Of a DNA stretch of 64,000 nucleotides, positions 8,277-17,254 are shown in pieces (the stretch's first letter is position 1; each line of letters starts with the position of its first letter). Below the pieces are notes generated by a model. The model saw nothing but the letters and a program-made list of their open reading frames with translations. It had not been told where the DNA came from and made no database searches. Source of the DNA: Litorisediminicola beolgyonensis (GTDB taxonomy: Bacteria; Pseudomonadota; Alphaproteobacteria; Rhodobacterales; Rhodobacteraceae); NCBI RefSeq assembly GCF_042679605.1, contig NZ_JBHTMU010000003.1:1-64000 (forward strand), in the 5' to 3' direction. The translations under genes and the position numbers were made by a program.

Positions 8277-8453
8277 GGGCACATGTTGATCATTTGGTGA
8301 AGTGGATGTCATTAAATAATCACGACGCAGCGCAGCGTGTTCGCGCCCTCGCCTCCGAAATCGGCTCCCGGGCCATTTTGAAATCAAGCCGGAACAAGCC
8401 TCTAGCCGCCGTTTCGGCCATGCCGCGCTGCGGCGTGCGCCTTTTCGCTTTGA

Positions 8454-8486
8454 CGGATTCGGGCTGCAGGCCGTTGGATGAATCCG
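8454..8486. promoter_or_regulatory. Inverted repeat upstream of the cupin operon
   Basis: CGGATTC (8454-8460) and GAATCCG (8480-8486) form a perfect 7-bp inverted repeat with a 19-bp spacer, ending 28 bp before the cupin start. A -35-like TTGACG (8451-8456) overlaps the left arm, but no good -10 follows. A smaller palindrome TTGAAATCAA lies at 8378-8387. No sigma-54 -24/-12 element is apparent between the divergent genes. Either repeat could bind the divergent XylR-like regulator; this is inference from position. Confidence 0.35.
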
Positions 8487-8514
8487 ACGCCACGAGAGGC
8501 CAGAGGAGGGTCCC

Positions 8515-9030
8515 ATGACGAAGCACGAGTTCATCACGAAACTGCCGCCCGAACCGCATGAAGCGATGATCAACCGCTTCGGCAAGGAAGGCGCGTTCAT
8601 CCCCGGTGACGACAAGAACAACCCCTGGGTGCCCTTCGGCGAGACCGCCGCGATCAAGCACCTGGCCTTCGACGTGCGCAACAATTCCGCCGCCAATATC
8701 CTCTGGGTCAAGGGCGGCGGCATGATCGGAACCCACAAGCACCGGGGCGTCGTCTCGGCGGTCACGCTGGAAGGGTCCTGGGGCTATCACGAATACGACT
8801 GGGTCGCCCGTCCCGGCGATTTCGTCTACGAGCTGCCGGGCACCGCGCACACGCTCTATTCGGACGATCCGAACGGCATGAAGGCGCTCTTCTGGCTGAA
8901 CGGTGCCATCGAGTTCTTCGACGAGAACGCGAACTACGAGTTCACGGCCGACGTCTTCTGGTTCATCGACCATTACGTCAGCTACTGCGAAGCCAATGGC
9001 ATCGAGATCAATCAGGACATGTTCATCTGA
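8515..9030 (+). CDS. Cupin protein, 2,4'-dihydroxyacetophenone dioxygenase family
   Basis: A 171-residue single-domain cupin with an AGAGGAGGG ribosome site. Motif 1 is the GTHKHRG segment (two His in the HKH pattern, then Gly) and motif 2 spans PGDFVYELPGTAHTLYS, supplying Glu and His metal ligands. The sequence resembles the 2,4'-dihydroxyacetophenone dioxygenase-like cupin family, some members of which cleave C-C bonds in hydroxy-aromatic ketones with non-haem iron; many family members are uncharacterised. It is first in an operon with an SDR and a branched-chain-type ABC transporter and is divergent from an aromatic-sensing-type regulator, which fits a catabolic enzyme. The substrate is unknown. 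Confidence 0.7.
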   Translation: MTKHEFITKLPPEPHEAMINRFGKEGAFIPGDDKNNPWVPFGETAAIKHLAFDVRNNSAANILWVKGGGMIGTHKHRGVVSAVTLEGSWGYHEYDWVARPGDFVYELPGTAHTLYSDDPNGMKALFWLNGAIEFFDENANYEFTADVFWFIDHYVSYCEANGIEINQDMFI

Positions 9031-9072
9031 CGCCCCGCGAGCGGGTCGATGACGGTGGGAGGAAGAGTGCCG

Positions 9073-9891
9073 ATGTCCCTTGAGACGATGTTTGATGTGG
9101 CGGAGAAATCCGTGATCGTGACCGGCGGCGCGTCCGGGATCGGACGGGCCTATGCCGAGATCATGGTCGAGATGGGGGCCCGGGTCCGCATCCTCGACAT
9201 GGACGCGGACACCCTGACGACGACCGTTTCGGAAATCGAGGCCCAGGGCTGGCCGGGGCAGGTGTCGGGCAAGCCGCTCGACATCAGCGACCGCGCCGCG
9301 CTCGCCGAGGCGTTCGACGCGGTCGCCGAGGATCACGGGCGCATCGACGTGGTCTTCGCCAATGCCGGTGTCGATGCCGGTCCGGGGTTCAAGTCGCCCG
9401 AGGGCGCGCGCAATCCCGACGCGCAGATCGACACCATGCCGGAAGCGCAATGGGATCGCGTCATCGACGTGAACCTGACCGGGGTGTTCATGACCATCCG
9501 CAACGCGGCGCGTCACATGAAGGCGACGGGCGGCGGCCGGATCATCGTGACATCGTCGGTCGCCGCACGGGTGAACGAGTCGATCGTGGGCACCGCCTAC
9601 ATGCCGGCCAAGGCCGGGGTCGATCACCTCGTCCGCAACGCGGCGATGGAGCTGGCGGCGCACGGGATCAACGTGAACTGCATCTCGCCCGGGCCCTTCA
9701 TCACCAATATCGCGGGCGGGCGGCTCAAGAACAAGGCGGACCGCGCGGCGTTCGAGGCGCAGTCTCTCATGGGGCGCATCGCCTTTCCGGACGAGATCAA
9801 GGGGCTGGCGCTCTACCTCGCGGCCCCGGCGTCGAGCTACGTGACCGGCGCGCAAATGACCATCGACGGTGGTTCGTCGCTGCGCGGATAG
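9073..9891 (+). CDS. Short-chain dehydrogenase/reductase (SDR)
   Basis: A 272-residue classical SDR. The start at 9073 is chosen because GGGAGGAA lies 8-16 bp upstream; the ATG at 9049 precedes that site. TGGASGIG near residue 18 is the nucleotide-binding loop, NAG is present, and the catalytic Ser and Tyr-x3-Lys appear in SSVAARVNESIVGTAYMPAK, with ISPGP after it. Asp after the second beta strand (LDMD) suggests NAD(H) preference. It sits 42 bp after the cupin gene and before the transporter, so it probably oxidises or reduces an alcohol/ketone intermediate of the same pathway. Confidence 0.85.
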   Translation: MSLETMFDVAEKSVIVTGGASGIGRAYAEIMVEMGARVRILDMDADTLTTTVSEIEAQGWPGQVSGKPLDISDRAALAEAFDAVAEDHGRIDVVFANAGVDAGPGFKSPEGARNPDAQIDTMPEAQWDRVIDVNLTGVFMTIRNAARHMKATGGGRIIVTSSVAARVNESIVGTAYMPAKAGVDHLVRNAAMELAAHGINVNCISPGPFITNIAGGRLKNKADRAAFEAQSLMGRIAFPDEIKGLALYLAAPASSYVTGAQMTIDGGSSLRG

Positions 9892-9966
9892 CGCGACGCC
9901 ACTGGCGGGCTGCGCTGCCGAGCCCGCGCCATTTCATCGGCAGGATTCCACGGGAGGAGACAAGAC

Positions 9967-11262
9967 ATGACCAAGCAAACGAGACACTGGACACCGTCGC
10001 GACGGGGCGTCCTGAAAGGCATGGGCGCCTCGGCGGTGGCCCTGTCGGCCCCGAGCATCGTGCGGGCGCAAAGCGCCGGGACGATCAAGATCGGGTTCCT
10101 GACGCCCACGACGGGCCCGCTGGCCCTCTTCGGCGAGACCGACGAATACACCGTCGAGAAGGTGCGCGAGGCGCTCGGCGGCCGGATCGAAGGCGCGGAC
10201 GGACAGACCTACGATCTCGAGATCCTGATGCGCGACAGCCAGTCCGACCCGAACCGGTCGGCCGAAGTCGCTGCGGAGCTGATCCTGAACGAGGAGGTGC
10301 ACATGCTGCTGCCCGCCTCGACCACGGACACGATCAACCCCGCCGCCGACCAGGCGGAGCTCTTCGAGTGCCCCTGTCTCTCGACCGCGGCCCCCTGGCA
10401 GGCCATCGTCTTCCCGCGCGGCGGGGCGGAAAACCCGTTCAACTGGACCTACCATTTCTTCTGGGGTCTGGACGAGGCGCTGAACACCTTCGTGGGTCTC
10501 TGGAACAGCCTCGAGTCGAACCGCAAGGTCGGCATGCTCTTCCCGCAGAACGCCGATGGCGAGACCTGGGGCAACACCGATTACGGCCTGCCGTCGCCCA
10601 CCCAAGCCGCGGGCTTCGAGATCGACATGCCGGGCTTCTTCCAGCCGCGGACCAATGATTTCTCGTCGCTGATCTCGTCCTTCAAGGCCTTCGAGGCCGA
10701 TATCGTCGGCGGCATCACCTATGTCGACGACCTGACCAACTTCGTGAACCAATGCGCGCAGCAGGGCTTCCATCCCAAGGCGATCACCGTCGCGGCGGCG
10801 CTTCTGTTCCCGTCGGGCATCGAGGCGCTGGGCGAGCTGGGCGACGGCATGTCCTCCGAGGTCTGGTGGACCCCGGCCTTCCCGTTCCAGTCCTCGCTGA
10901 CCGGCCAGGTGAGCCGCGACGTGGCCGACGCCTGGGAGGCCGAGACCGGACGCCAGTGGACCCAGCCCCTGGGCTACAGCCATGCGATCTGGGAGATCAC
11001 CGTCGACACGCTGAAGCGCTCGGCCAATCCCTTGGACCGCGCCGCCAACCGCGACGCGCTCAAGGCGACGAAGCTCGAGACCCTGATCGGGCCGGTCGAC
11101 TTCTCGTCGGGGCCGCATCCGAACGTCTCGACCACGCCGATCTTCGGCGGTCAGTGGGTCAAGGGCGAGAAATGGCCCTACGAGCTGAAGATCGTCGACA
11201 ACACGGTCAATCCGCTCTTCGAGCCCGAGCAGGCGATGAAGCCGCTGCCTTGGTCGATGTAA
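9967..11262 (+). CDS. ABC transporter substrate-binding protein, branched-chain/amide (HAAT) family
   Basis: A 431-residue periplasmic binding protein. The N terminus has a Tat-type signal (SRRGVLKGMGASAVALSAP, cleavage near SIVRAQS), and the mature part starts TIKIGFLTPTTGPLALFGE, typical of the LivJ/UrtA fold type I family. It is preceded by GGGAGGAGAC and followed within 10 bp by the LivG-like ATPase gene. Given the operon it most likely binds the carboxylated or aromatic compound that the cupin and dehydrogenases degrade rather than an amino acid; that is inference. Confidence 0.85.
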   Translation: MTKQTRHWTPSRRGVLKGMGASAVALSAPSIVRAQSAGTIKIGFLTPTTGPLALFGETDEYTVEKVREALGGRIEGADGQTYDLEILMRDSQSDPNRSAEVAAELILNEEVHMLLPASTTDTINPAADQAELFECPCLSTAAPWQAIVFPRGGAENPFNWTYHFFWGLDEALNTFVGLWNSLESNRKVGMLFPQNADGETWGNTDYGLPSPTQAAGFEIDMPGFFQPRTNDFSSLISSFKAFEADIVGGITYVDDLTNFVNQCAQQGFHPKAITVAAALLFPSGIEALGELGDGMSSEVWWTPAFPFQSSLTGQVSRDVADAWEAETGRQWTQPLGYSHAIWEITVDTLKRSANPLDRAANRDALKATKLETLIGPVDFSSGPHPNVSTTPIFGGQWVKGEKWPYELKIVDNTVNPLFEPEQAMKPLPWSM

Positions 11263-11272
11263 GGCACGCAAC

Positions 11273-12010
11273 GTGACTGGAAACGGAGATACGTCCGTGC
11301 TGCTTGCAGCACGCGGGCTGAGCAAGTCCTTCGGGGCGGTCCGCGTGCTGCACGACCTCGAGTTCGAGGTCCGGCACGGCGAGGTGCTGGGCATCCTCGG
11401 TCCGAACGGCGCGGGCAAGACCACGCTGTTCAACCTGATCAGCGGGGACATCCGCGATTACGACGGCGACATCCGTTTCGAGGGGCGGCCTCTGGTCGGC
11501 CCTCCGTTCAAGCGGTGCCATCAGGGGATCGGGCGCACCTACCAGATCCCGCAGCCCTATGCCGGCATGAGCACCTTCGAGAACCTGCTTGTCGCCGCCA
11601 CCTTCGGCGGCGGCATGTCCGAGGCGGACAGCTACGACCATTGCGTCCGCATCCTCGAGGATTGCGAGCTGTCGCGGCGCGCCAACACCAATGCCGGATC
11701 GCTGACCCTGCTGGATCGCAAGCGGCTCGAACTGGCCCGGGCGCTGGCCTCGAAGCCGCGACTGCTGCTTCTCGACGAGATCGCGGGCGGGCTGACCGAG
11801 GACGAGGGCCGCGACCTGGTCGCGCTGATCCGGCGCATTCGCGACGGCGGCACGACCATCGTCTGGATCGAACACGTTCTGCACGCGCTCTTCGCGGTCG
11901 CCGACCGCCTTCTGGTGCTGAACTTCGGCGAGAAGATCGCCGAGGGCGCGCCCTCGGTGGTTATCGAGGACCCGGACGTCAAGCGCGTGTACATGGGGGT
12001 CGAAGCATGA
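11273..12010 (+). CDS. ABC transporter ATPase, LivG-like
   Basis: A 245-residue ATPase starting at GTG 11273. Walker A is GPNGAGKTT, the family-specific GIGRTYQIPQPYAGMSTFENL segment follows, the signature region is degenerate (SLTLLDRKRLELARAL rather than LSGGQ), and Walker B is LLLLDEIAGGL. The LDRKRLELARAL variation is common in LivG proteins. It is the first of two ATPases in the complex and its TGA overlaps the next ATG (ATGA at 12007-12010), so the two are translationally coupled. Confidence 0.88.
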   Translation: MTGNGDTSVLLAARGLSKSFGAVRVLHDLEFEVRHGEVLGILGPNGAGKTTLFNLISGDIRDYDGDIRFEGRPLVGPPFKRCHQGIGRTYQIPQPYAGMSTFENLLVAATFGGGMSEADSYDHCVRILEDCELSRRANTNAGSLTLLDRKRLELARALASKPRLLLLDEIAGGLTEDEGRDLVALIRRIRDGGTTIVWIEHVLHALFAVADRLLVLNFGEKIAEGAPSVVIEDPDVKRVYMGVEA

Positions 12011-12732
12011 CCGCGTTGCTCTCAACACACGGGCTCATCGCCGGGTATGGCGACATGCGCGCGCTGCACGGCATCGATTTCGCGATCGAGCCCGGCGAGA
12101 CGGTCGCCCTGATCGGCGCCAACGGCGCAGGCAAGTCCACGCTTCTGCGCGCGATCATGGGGCTGTTGCCGGTCGCCTCGGACATGGTTACGCTCGACGG
12201 CGCGGCCGTGGGCGGCAGCGCGCCGCATCTCATGGTGCAGAACGGCATCGCCATCGTGCCCGAGGGCCGACGCCTCTTCGCCGGGATGACCGTCGAGGAG
12301 AACCTCCGCGTCGCCAGCGAGCATGCCGCGAAACCGCATGGCACGCCCTGGACGCAGGAGGCGGTCTACGACCTCTTCCCGATCCTACGCGAGAAGGCCG
12401 CGACCTCGGTCGAGAACCTCTCGGGCGGACAGCAGCAGATGGTCTCGATCGGGCGAGGGCTGCTGGCGCAGCCGCGGGTCCTCCTGTGCGACGAGATCAG
12501 CCTCGGCCTTGCGCCCCGTGTCGTGCGCGAGATCTACGAGGCGCTCCCGCAGGTGACCGCGCAGGGCACCGCGCTGGTTCTCGTCGAGCAGGACGTGGGC
12601 CTCGCGCAGCGCGCCTCGGGTCGGCTCTATTGCCTCCTCGAGGGCCGCGTCACGCTCGAGGGACGGTCGCTGGACATCAGCCGCGACGACATCAGCAAAG
12701 CCTATTTCGGAGCAAGCCATGCACTGGATTGA
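12007..12732 (+). CDS. ABC transporter ATPase, LivF-like
   Basis: A 241-residue ATPase. The start ATG 12007 overlaps the livG-like stop. Walker A is GANGAGKST, the signature NLSGGQQQMVSIGRGL is canonical and Walker B is LLCDEISLGLAP. It pairs with the LivG-like protein to energise the two-permease transporter. Its 3' end overlaps the permease start by 14 bp, again suggesting coupled translation. Confidence 0.88.
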   Translation: MTALLSTHGLIAGYGDMRALHGIDFAIEPGETVALIGANGAGKSTLLRAIMGLLPVASDMVTLDGAAVGGSAPHLMVQNGIAIVPEGRRLFAGMTVEENLRVASEHAAKPHGTPWTQEAVYDLFPILREKAATSVENLSGGQQQMVSIGRGLLAQPRVLLCDEISLGLAPRVVREIYEALPQVTAQGTALVLVEQDVGLAQRASGRLYCLLEGRVTLEGRSLDISRDDISKAYFGASHALD

Positions 12733-13579
12733 AGGAATCGTGCAGGGCATCCTGCTGGGCGGTCTCTACGCCCAATACGCGCTGGGAATGGCGCTGATGT
12801 TCGGCGTGATGAAGATCGTCAATGTCACCCATGGCGATCTCGTCATCCTCTTGGCGCTCATCGGCATCTCGCTGGCGGATTTCACCGGCATCGGACCCTG
12901 GGCCGTCCTGGCGACGCTGGTGCCGGTCGGCGCGGCCATCGGCTGGCTTTTGCAGAGGGCGATGCTCAATCGCGTGGTGGGTAACGACCCGTTGCCCTCA
13001 CTCATCGCGACCTTCGGGCTGTCGATCGCGCTGCAGAACGCGATGCTCGTGGTCTGGTCGGCCGATACGCGGTCGCTGCCGGGCGGCGGCATCCAGCAGG
13101 CATCGGTCGAGATCGGCTCGATCTTCGTGGGTGTCCTGCCGGTGATCGTGCTGGTCTGCGCCACGCTGCTGACCGGCGGGCTCGATGCCGTGCTGCGCTA
13201 CACCCGCTACGGCCGGTCGCTCCGCGCGGCTTCCGCGGATGTCGAGGCGGCGGCGATGATCGGCGTGAACCCGAAAGCCGTCTACGCCAAGGCCACCGCC
13301 GTCGCGGTCGGGATCCTGGGTTTTGCCGCGACCTTCCAGGCCATGCGCTCGACGGTCGCTCCGGCGGACGGGCCGTTTCAGCTGATCTACGCTTTCGAGG
13401 CGGTGATCATCGGCGGGCTCGGCTCGGTCTGGGGGGCCTTCACCGGGGCGATGATCCTCGGCGTCAGCCAGGCCATCGGCTTCCGCATCAATCCCGGCTT
13501 CGGGATCCTCGCGGGCCATCTCGTCTTTCTCGCGGTGCTGGCCATCCGGCCGCAAGGCATCTTCCAGCGCAAATCCTAA
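12719..13579 (+). CDS. ABC transporter permease, LivH-like
   Basis: A 286-residue membrane protein with about eight hydrophobic segments. The start MHWIEGIVQGILLGGLYAQYA and the motif LRAASADVEAAAMIGVNPKAVYAKATAVA (the EAA-type loop that contacts the ATPase) are typical of LivH. GLGSVWGAFTGAMILGVSQA near the C terminus is the second family signature. It forms the membrane channel with the LivM-like protein encoded 12 bp downstream. Confidence 0.88.
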   Translation: MHWIEGIVQGILLGGLYAQYALGMALMFGVMKIVNVTHGDLVILLALIGISLADFTGIGPWAVLATLVPVGAAIGWLLQRAMLNRVVGNDPLPSLIATFGLSIALQNAMLVVWSADTRSLPGGGIQQASVEIGSIFVGVLPVIVLVCATLLTGGLDAVLRYTRYGRSLRAASADVEAAAMIGVNPKAVYAKATAVAVGILGFAATFQAMRSTVAPADGPFQLIYAFEAVIIGGLGSVWGAFTGAMILGVSQAIGFRINPGFGILAGHLVFLAVLAIRPQGIFQRKS

Positions 13580-13591
13580 GGAGCGGTCGCC

Positions 13592-14593
13592 ATGTCCTAT
13601 CGTGTTGAACGCATGACGCTGTCGGGCCGCATCGCCCTTTTCGCCGGAGCGCTGGCGCTCGGGGCGATCGTCTCGATGCCCTGGTGGGCCTCGCAGGGCC
13701 TGATCCGCGACGTGATCACCCTGGCCTGTTTCGTCGCGGTGGCGCAGATGTGGAACATGCTGGCGGGCTATGGCGGGCTCGTGTCCGTGGGTCAGCAGGC
13801 CTTTGTCGGGGTCGCGGCCTATGCCATGTTCGTGATGGCGCAGAGCTGGGGCATCAACCCCTTCGTCGCGGTCGGTCTGAGCCTTCTCGCGCCCGGCATT
13901 CTGGCCGTGCCGATCTACCTCCTGCTGCACCGTCTCGAGGGACCCTATTTCGCGATCGGGACCTGGGTCGTCGCCGAGGCCCTGCGCCTCGTGGCCACCA
14001 ACATGCCGTTCCTGAACGGCGGCGCCGGCATGAGCCTGCGCGTCATGACCCAGTTTTCGGCCCATGAGCGGGCGGTGGCGGGATCGATCCTTGCCGCGCT
14101 TCTCCTGCTGGTGACGGTCGGCGGCAGCTACCTGCTGTTGCGGAGCCGCTACGGCATCGCGCTCACCGCGATGCGCGACAACCCGGTCGCGGCACGGAGC
14201 CAGGGCATCGACGTCCAGCGCCTGCGGTTCCTCATCTTCGTCGCCGCCGCGATCGGCACGGGCTTTGCGGGCGCGGTCTATTTCATGGTCCAGCTCCGCA
14301 TCACGCCGCCCTCGGCCTTCGACATGAACTGGGCGAACCTCGCGATCTTCATCGTCATGGTGGGCGGCATCGGCAGCATCGAGGGCGTCCTGATCGGAGC
14401 GGTCCTCTACTTCTTCGCGGACCGGTGGTTCGGCGAGTTCGGATCGAGCTACCTGATCGTTCTCGGTCTTCTGACGCTGATCACCGCGCTCTTCTTCCGC
14501 GAGGGCTTGTGGGGGCTCTGGCGGCGGAGCTTCGACGCGCCGTGGTTCCCGACCCGACGAGTCCTGATCCAAACCGAAAGGGACGTCTCATGA
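13592..14593 (+). CDS. ABC transporter permease, LivM-like
   Basis: A 333-residue membrane protein with about nine to ten predicted spans. The motifs GYGGLVSVGQQAFVG and MRDNPVAARSQGIDVQRLRF are those of LivM. The ribosome site AAGGAG precedes ATG 13592. The last codons overlap the next gene (ATGA at 14590-14593), tying the zinc dehydrogenase into the same transcript and supporting a role for the whole set in one uptake-and-catabolism pathway. Confidence 0.88.
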   Translation: MSYRVERMTLSGRIALFAGALALGAIVSMPWWASQGLIRDVITLACFVAVAQMWNMLAGYGGLVSVGQQAFVGVAAYAMFVMAQSWGINPFVAVGLSLLAPGILAVPIYLLLHRLEGPYFAIGTWVVAEALRLVATNMPFLNGGAGMSLRVMTQFSAHERAVAGSILAALLLLVTVGGSYLLLRSRYGIALTAMRDNPVAARSQGIDVQRLRFLIFVAAAIGTGFAGAVYFMVQLRITPPSAFDMNWANLAIFIVMVGGIGSIEGVLIGAVLYFFADRWFGEFGSSYLIVLGLLTLITALFFREGLWGLWRRSFDAPWFPTRRVLIQTERDVS

Positions 14594-15600
14594 AAGCGCT
14601 CGTCTTCGACACGCTTGGCCAGCCCCTGCGCGAGACCGATGTGCCGGACCCTGTGCCCGGCGACGACGAGGTGGTGATCCGCGTCTGCCGCTGCGGCATC
14701 TGCGGCAGCGACCTGCACATGACCGAAGAGCCCGAGACCTTCGCGCTGGGCGCAGGCGACGTGATCGGCCACGAGTTCGCGGGCGAGGTACTCGAGGTCG
14801 GGCGCGACGTCACCGATCTGAAGCCCGACGATCTCGTCGCCGCCGCCCCCTTGCGCGGATGCGGGCATTGCGGGCCCTGCCGGAAGGGCGATCCGGCCTG
14901 GTGTGAGAACGGCATGACGCTGATCGGCGGCGGCTATGCCGAATACGCCGCGCTGGCCAGCCGCCAGTTGCGCAAGCTGCCCACGGATATCTCGCTGGCC
15001 GATGGCGCGCTGGCCGAGCCTCTGGCTGTCGCGCTCCATGGCGTGCTGCGGTCCGGGATGAGGCCCGGCGACCGCGTGCTGGTCGTCGGCGCGGGCGCGA
15101 TCGGGCTCGCGGTTGTCTACTGGGCGCGGCGGATGGGGGCAGCGGCGGTCGTCGCGGCCGATCTGCACGAGTACCAGCATGACCGGGCGATGGACCTCGG
15201 CGCCACCGGCTTCGTCGTCTCCGGGCCCGACATGGCCAAGCGCGCCGCAGAGGCCTGCGGCGGGGCGCCCGACATCGTCTTCGAATGCGTCGGGAAGGTC
15301 GGCCTGATCGATCATTGCATCGACCTCGTGCGTCCGCGCGGCACGGTCTGCGTGCTGGGTCTGTGCACCCATACCGACCGACTCGACAGCTTCCGCGCGA
15401 TCTCGAAAGAGGTGAACGTGATCATGTCGGTCTTCTTTGACATGCACGAGTTCGCCAATGCCATCGACGCTCTGGATAAGGGCCGCTACGCGCCGCATCA
15501 TCTGGTGTCGGACACGGTGTCGCTTCAGGAGGCGCCGTCCGCCTTCGAGGCGCTGAGGCAGCGCACGACCCAGTGCAAGGTGCTGATCGCTCCGAGCTAG
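14590..15600 (+). CDS. Zinc-dependent alcohol dehydrogenase (MDR family)
   Basis: A 336-residue medium-chain dehydrogenase. Catalytic zinc ligands are Cys38 (CGICGSD) and His61-Glu62 (GHEF); the structural zinc set is Cys91, Cys94, Cys97 and Cys105. The Rossmann motif GAGAIGLAVVYWARRMGA is near residues 155-172, followed by acidic AADLHEY, indicating NAD. It resembles sorbitol/threonine/(R,R)-butanediol dehydrogenases. As the last gene of the cupin-ABC operon it likely oxidises a secondary alcohol in the same pathway; the substrate cannot be read from sequence. Confidence 0.85.
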   Translation: MKALVFDTLGQPLRETDVPDPVPGDDEVVIRVCRCGICGSDLHMTEEPETFALGAGDVIGHEFAGEVLEVGRDVTDLKPDDLVAAAPLRGCGHCGPCRKGDPAWCENGMTLIGGGYAEYAALASRQLRKLPTDISLADGALAEPLAVALHGVLRSGMRPGDRVLVVGAGAIGLAVVYWARRMGAAAVVAADLHEYQHDRAMDLGATGFVVSGPDMAKRAAEACGGAPDIVFECVGKVGLIDHCIDLVRPRGTVCVLGLCTHTDRLDSFRAISKEVNVIMSVFFDMHEFANAIDALDKGRYAPHHLVSDTVSLQEAPSAFEALRQRTTQCKVLIAPS

Positions 15601-15646
15601 CGGGCGCCGATGACCCCGTGAAACCCTTGGGGCGGGCAGGGGCCCG

Positions 15647-16441
15647 CTAGACCTCCGCGCCGGTGTCGAGTGCGATCCCGTACAATCTTTTCGCGGCGGC
15701 CTGATCGCTGAGCGCGCCCAGCATCTCGGCCCAGCGATGGTTCTCCGCGTAGCTCGTGCGGGTCTCGTGCCGCGTGTGCGGCCAGTCGCTGCCCCAGAGA
15801 ACGTGTCCGGGCGACAGCAGCGACAGAAGCGTGTCGGCATGCGGCCGGACGTCGAAGGGCATCCGGTAGGGCGCCGAGAATTTCAGGAACAGGGCGCTGC
15901 GGTCCTCGAGCCGAGAGACGGCGGTGAGAAAGGGATCGTCGGCAGGTGTCGGCGCTGACGGCAACCCGAAGTGATCGACGACAAGGTTCACGCCCAGATC
16001 TGTCAGGTCCGGCAGGATCGGCGCGAGCGCGTCGCCCTCGAGATGCACCTCGAGATGCAGGTCGCGGGCGCCGAGCTTTTCGATGAACCGCGCCACGAGG
16101 GGGCTCCGGAGATCCGGGCGCGGCGCTCCGGCCACGAGGTTCCAGCGCACGCCGCGCATGCCCGCCGCGACCAGCCGGTCGAGATCGGCATCCGAGACGT
16201 CGAGAGGCACGACGCCGACCCCGGCGAACCGGTTCCGATCGAGCTCGGCAAGGGCGCGGCACATCTCGGAATTGTCCGTGCCCAGGAAGCTCACCTGCAC
16301 GATCACGCCGCCCTTGAGGCCATGATCCGCCTGATGGCCCAGCCAATCCGACAAGGGGGCAGGGCAGGCCGGGGTGTAACGCGCCACGGCGACGGCGCGA
16401 ACGGTCTCGTACACATGCGCGTGGCAGTCGAACTGGATCAT
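15647..16441 (-). CDS. Amidohydrolase-family (TIM-barrel) hydrolase, LigI-like group
   Basis: A 264-residue metal-dependent or metal-independent amidohydrolase-2 protein. It begins MIQFDCHAHVYE, the HxH strand-1 motif; later motifs are VRWNLVAG, LEVHLEGDA (strand 5 His region), VDHFGLPS (strand 6 His) and GSDWPHT (strand 8 Asp). The group includes 2-pyrone-4,6-dicarboxylate lactonase and related lactone hydrolases acting in aromatic and sugar-acid catabolism. It is divergent from a GntR/HutC repressor gene, with an operator-like inverted repeat between them, and is probably regulated with the tctCBA transporter. Confidence 0.8.
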   Translation of the reverse strand: MIQFDCHAHVYETVRAVAVARYTPACPAPLSDWLGHQADHGLKGGVIVQVSFLGTDNSEMCRALAELDRNRFAGVGVVPLDVSDADLDRLVAAGMRGVRWNLVAGAPRPDLRSPLVARFIEKLGARDLHLEVHLEGDALAPILPDLTDLGVNLVVDHFGLPSAPTPADDPFLTAVSRLEDRSALFLKFSAPYRMPFDVRPHADTLLSLLSPGHVLWGSDWPHTRHETRTSYAENHRWAEMLGALSDQAAAKRLYGIALDTGAEV

Positions 16442-16458
16442 CTGGGGCTCCTCAAATT

Positions 16459-16491
16459 CATATATATGACCAGTTGACTGTATGGGTCAAC
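16459..16491. promoter_or_regulatory. Divergent promoter and operator between amidohydrolase and GntR genes
   Basis: GTTGAC-N7-GTCAAC (16473-16491) is a perfect 6-bp-arm inverted repeat, and CATATATATG (16459-16468) is a 10-bp palindrome next to it. On the minus strand TTGACC within the repeat and TATATA within the palindrome are about 18 bp apart, a plausible -35/-10 for the amidohydrolase gene; on the plus strand TTGACT is a possible -35 for gntR. A GntR/HutC protein bound here would cover both promoters. Confidence 0.5.
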
Positions 16492-16525
16492 ATGACTTAT
16501 CGACGGGAGGGGGAGGACGATCAGC

Positions 16526-17254
16526 ATGGATGGATTCGCCAAGACCGATACGCGGCTTCCGGCCTATGCCCGGTTGCGCGACACGCTGACCGGACGGATC
16601 TCGCAGGGCGAATGGACGCCTGACGCGCCGATCCCGTCCGAGGCCCGGCTCGCCCGCGAGTTCGGCGTGTCGGTCGGCACCGTGAGAAAGGCGGTCGACG
16701 GCCTCGTCGAAGAGGGGCTTCTGGAGCGCCGACAAGGGTCGGGCACCTTCCTGCGGGCGCCCTCGTTCAACGCGACCCTGTTCCGCTTCTTCGCCATGCG
16801 CGACACCGATGGCTCGCTGCCCTCGATCCCCTCCAGCCAGCTGATCCTGCGCAGCGTCACCCAGGCGCCCGAGACCGCGGCCGCCGCGCTGGGAACGCGC
16901 GACGTGATCAAGATCGTGCGCCTGCGCAGCTTGTCCGATCAGCCCGTCCTCTTCGAGGAGATCTACATCCCCGCGGAACGCTTCGCCGGGTTCGAGAAAC
17001 TGCCCGAGACCGAGCTCGGGCCGCTCCTCTATCCGATCTATTTCGAGCGGTTCGGCATCCTGGTCAAACGCGCCACGGACGAGGTGTCCTTCGGCGCGGC
17101 CTCGGATCTCGTCGCGCAGAAACTGCGCCTCGGCACGGGCGATCCGCTGGCCATCATCGAACGCACCGCCTTCGACATCGAGGACCGACCCGTCGAATGG
17201 CGCATCGCGCATGGGAGCGCGGCCGGATTTCGCTATCGCAGCGAGATCACCTGA
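16526..17254 (+). CDS. GntR-family regulator, HutC subfamily
   Basis: A 242-residue repressor-type protein. Residues 10-75 form the winged helix (SEARLAREFGVSVGTVRKAV, then GLVEEGLLERRQGSGTFL), and about 95-235 is a UTRA ligand-binding domain ending with RPVEWRIAHGSA, the usual effector-pocket strand. It lies divergent to the amidohydrolase and 33 bp before the tctCBA genes, so it likely controls both in response to a carboxylate substrate or intermediate. HutC-type members usually repress and bind short inverted repeats like the one found between the divergent genes. Confidence 0.85.
   Translation: MDGFAKTDTRLPAYARLRDTLTGRISQGEWTPDAPIPSEARLAREFGVSVGTVRKAVDGLVEEGLLERRQGSGTFLRAPSFNATLFRFFAMRDTDGSLPSIPSSQLILRSVTQAPETAAAALGTRDVIKIVRLRSLSDQPVLFEEIYIPAERFAGFEKLPETELGPLLYPIYFERFGILVKRATDEVSFGAASDLVAQKLRLGTGDPLAIIERTAFDIEDRPVEWRIAHGSAAGFRYRSEIT

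Noticed and set aside
4131..8300. Very long plus-strand open frames over the DEAD-box and XylR-like genes
   Set aside because: Composition is Arg/Ala-rich without motifs, typical of antisense frames of high-GC genes; the minus-strand products are clear families.
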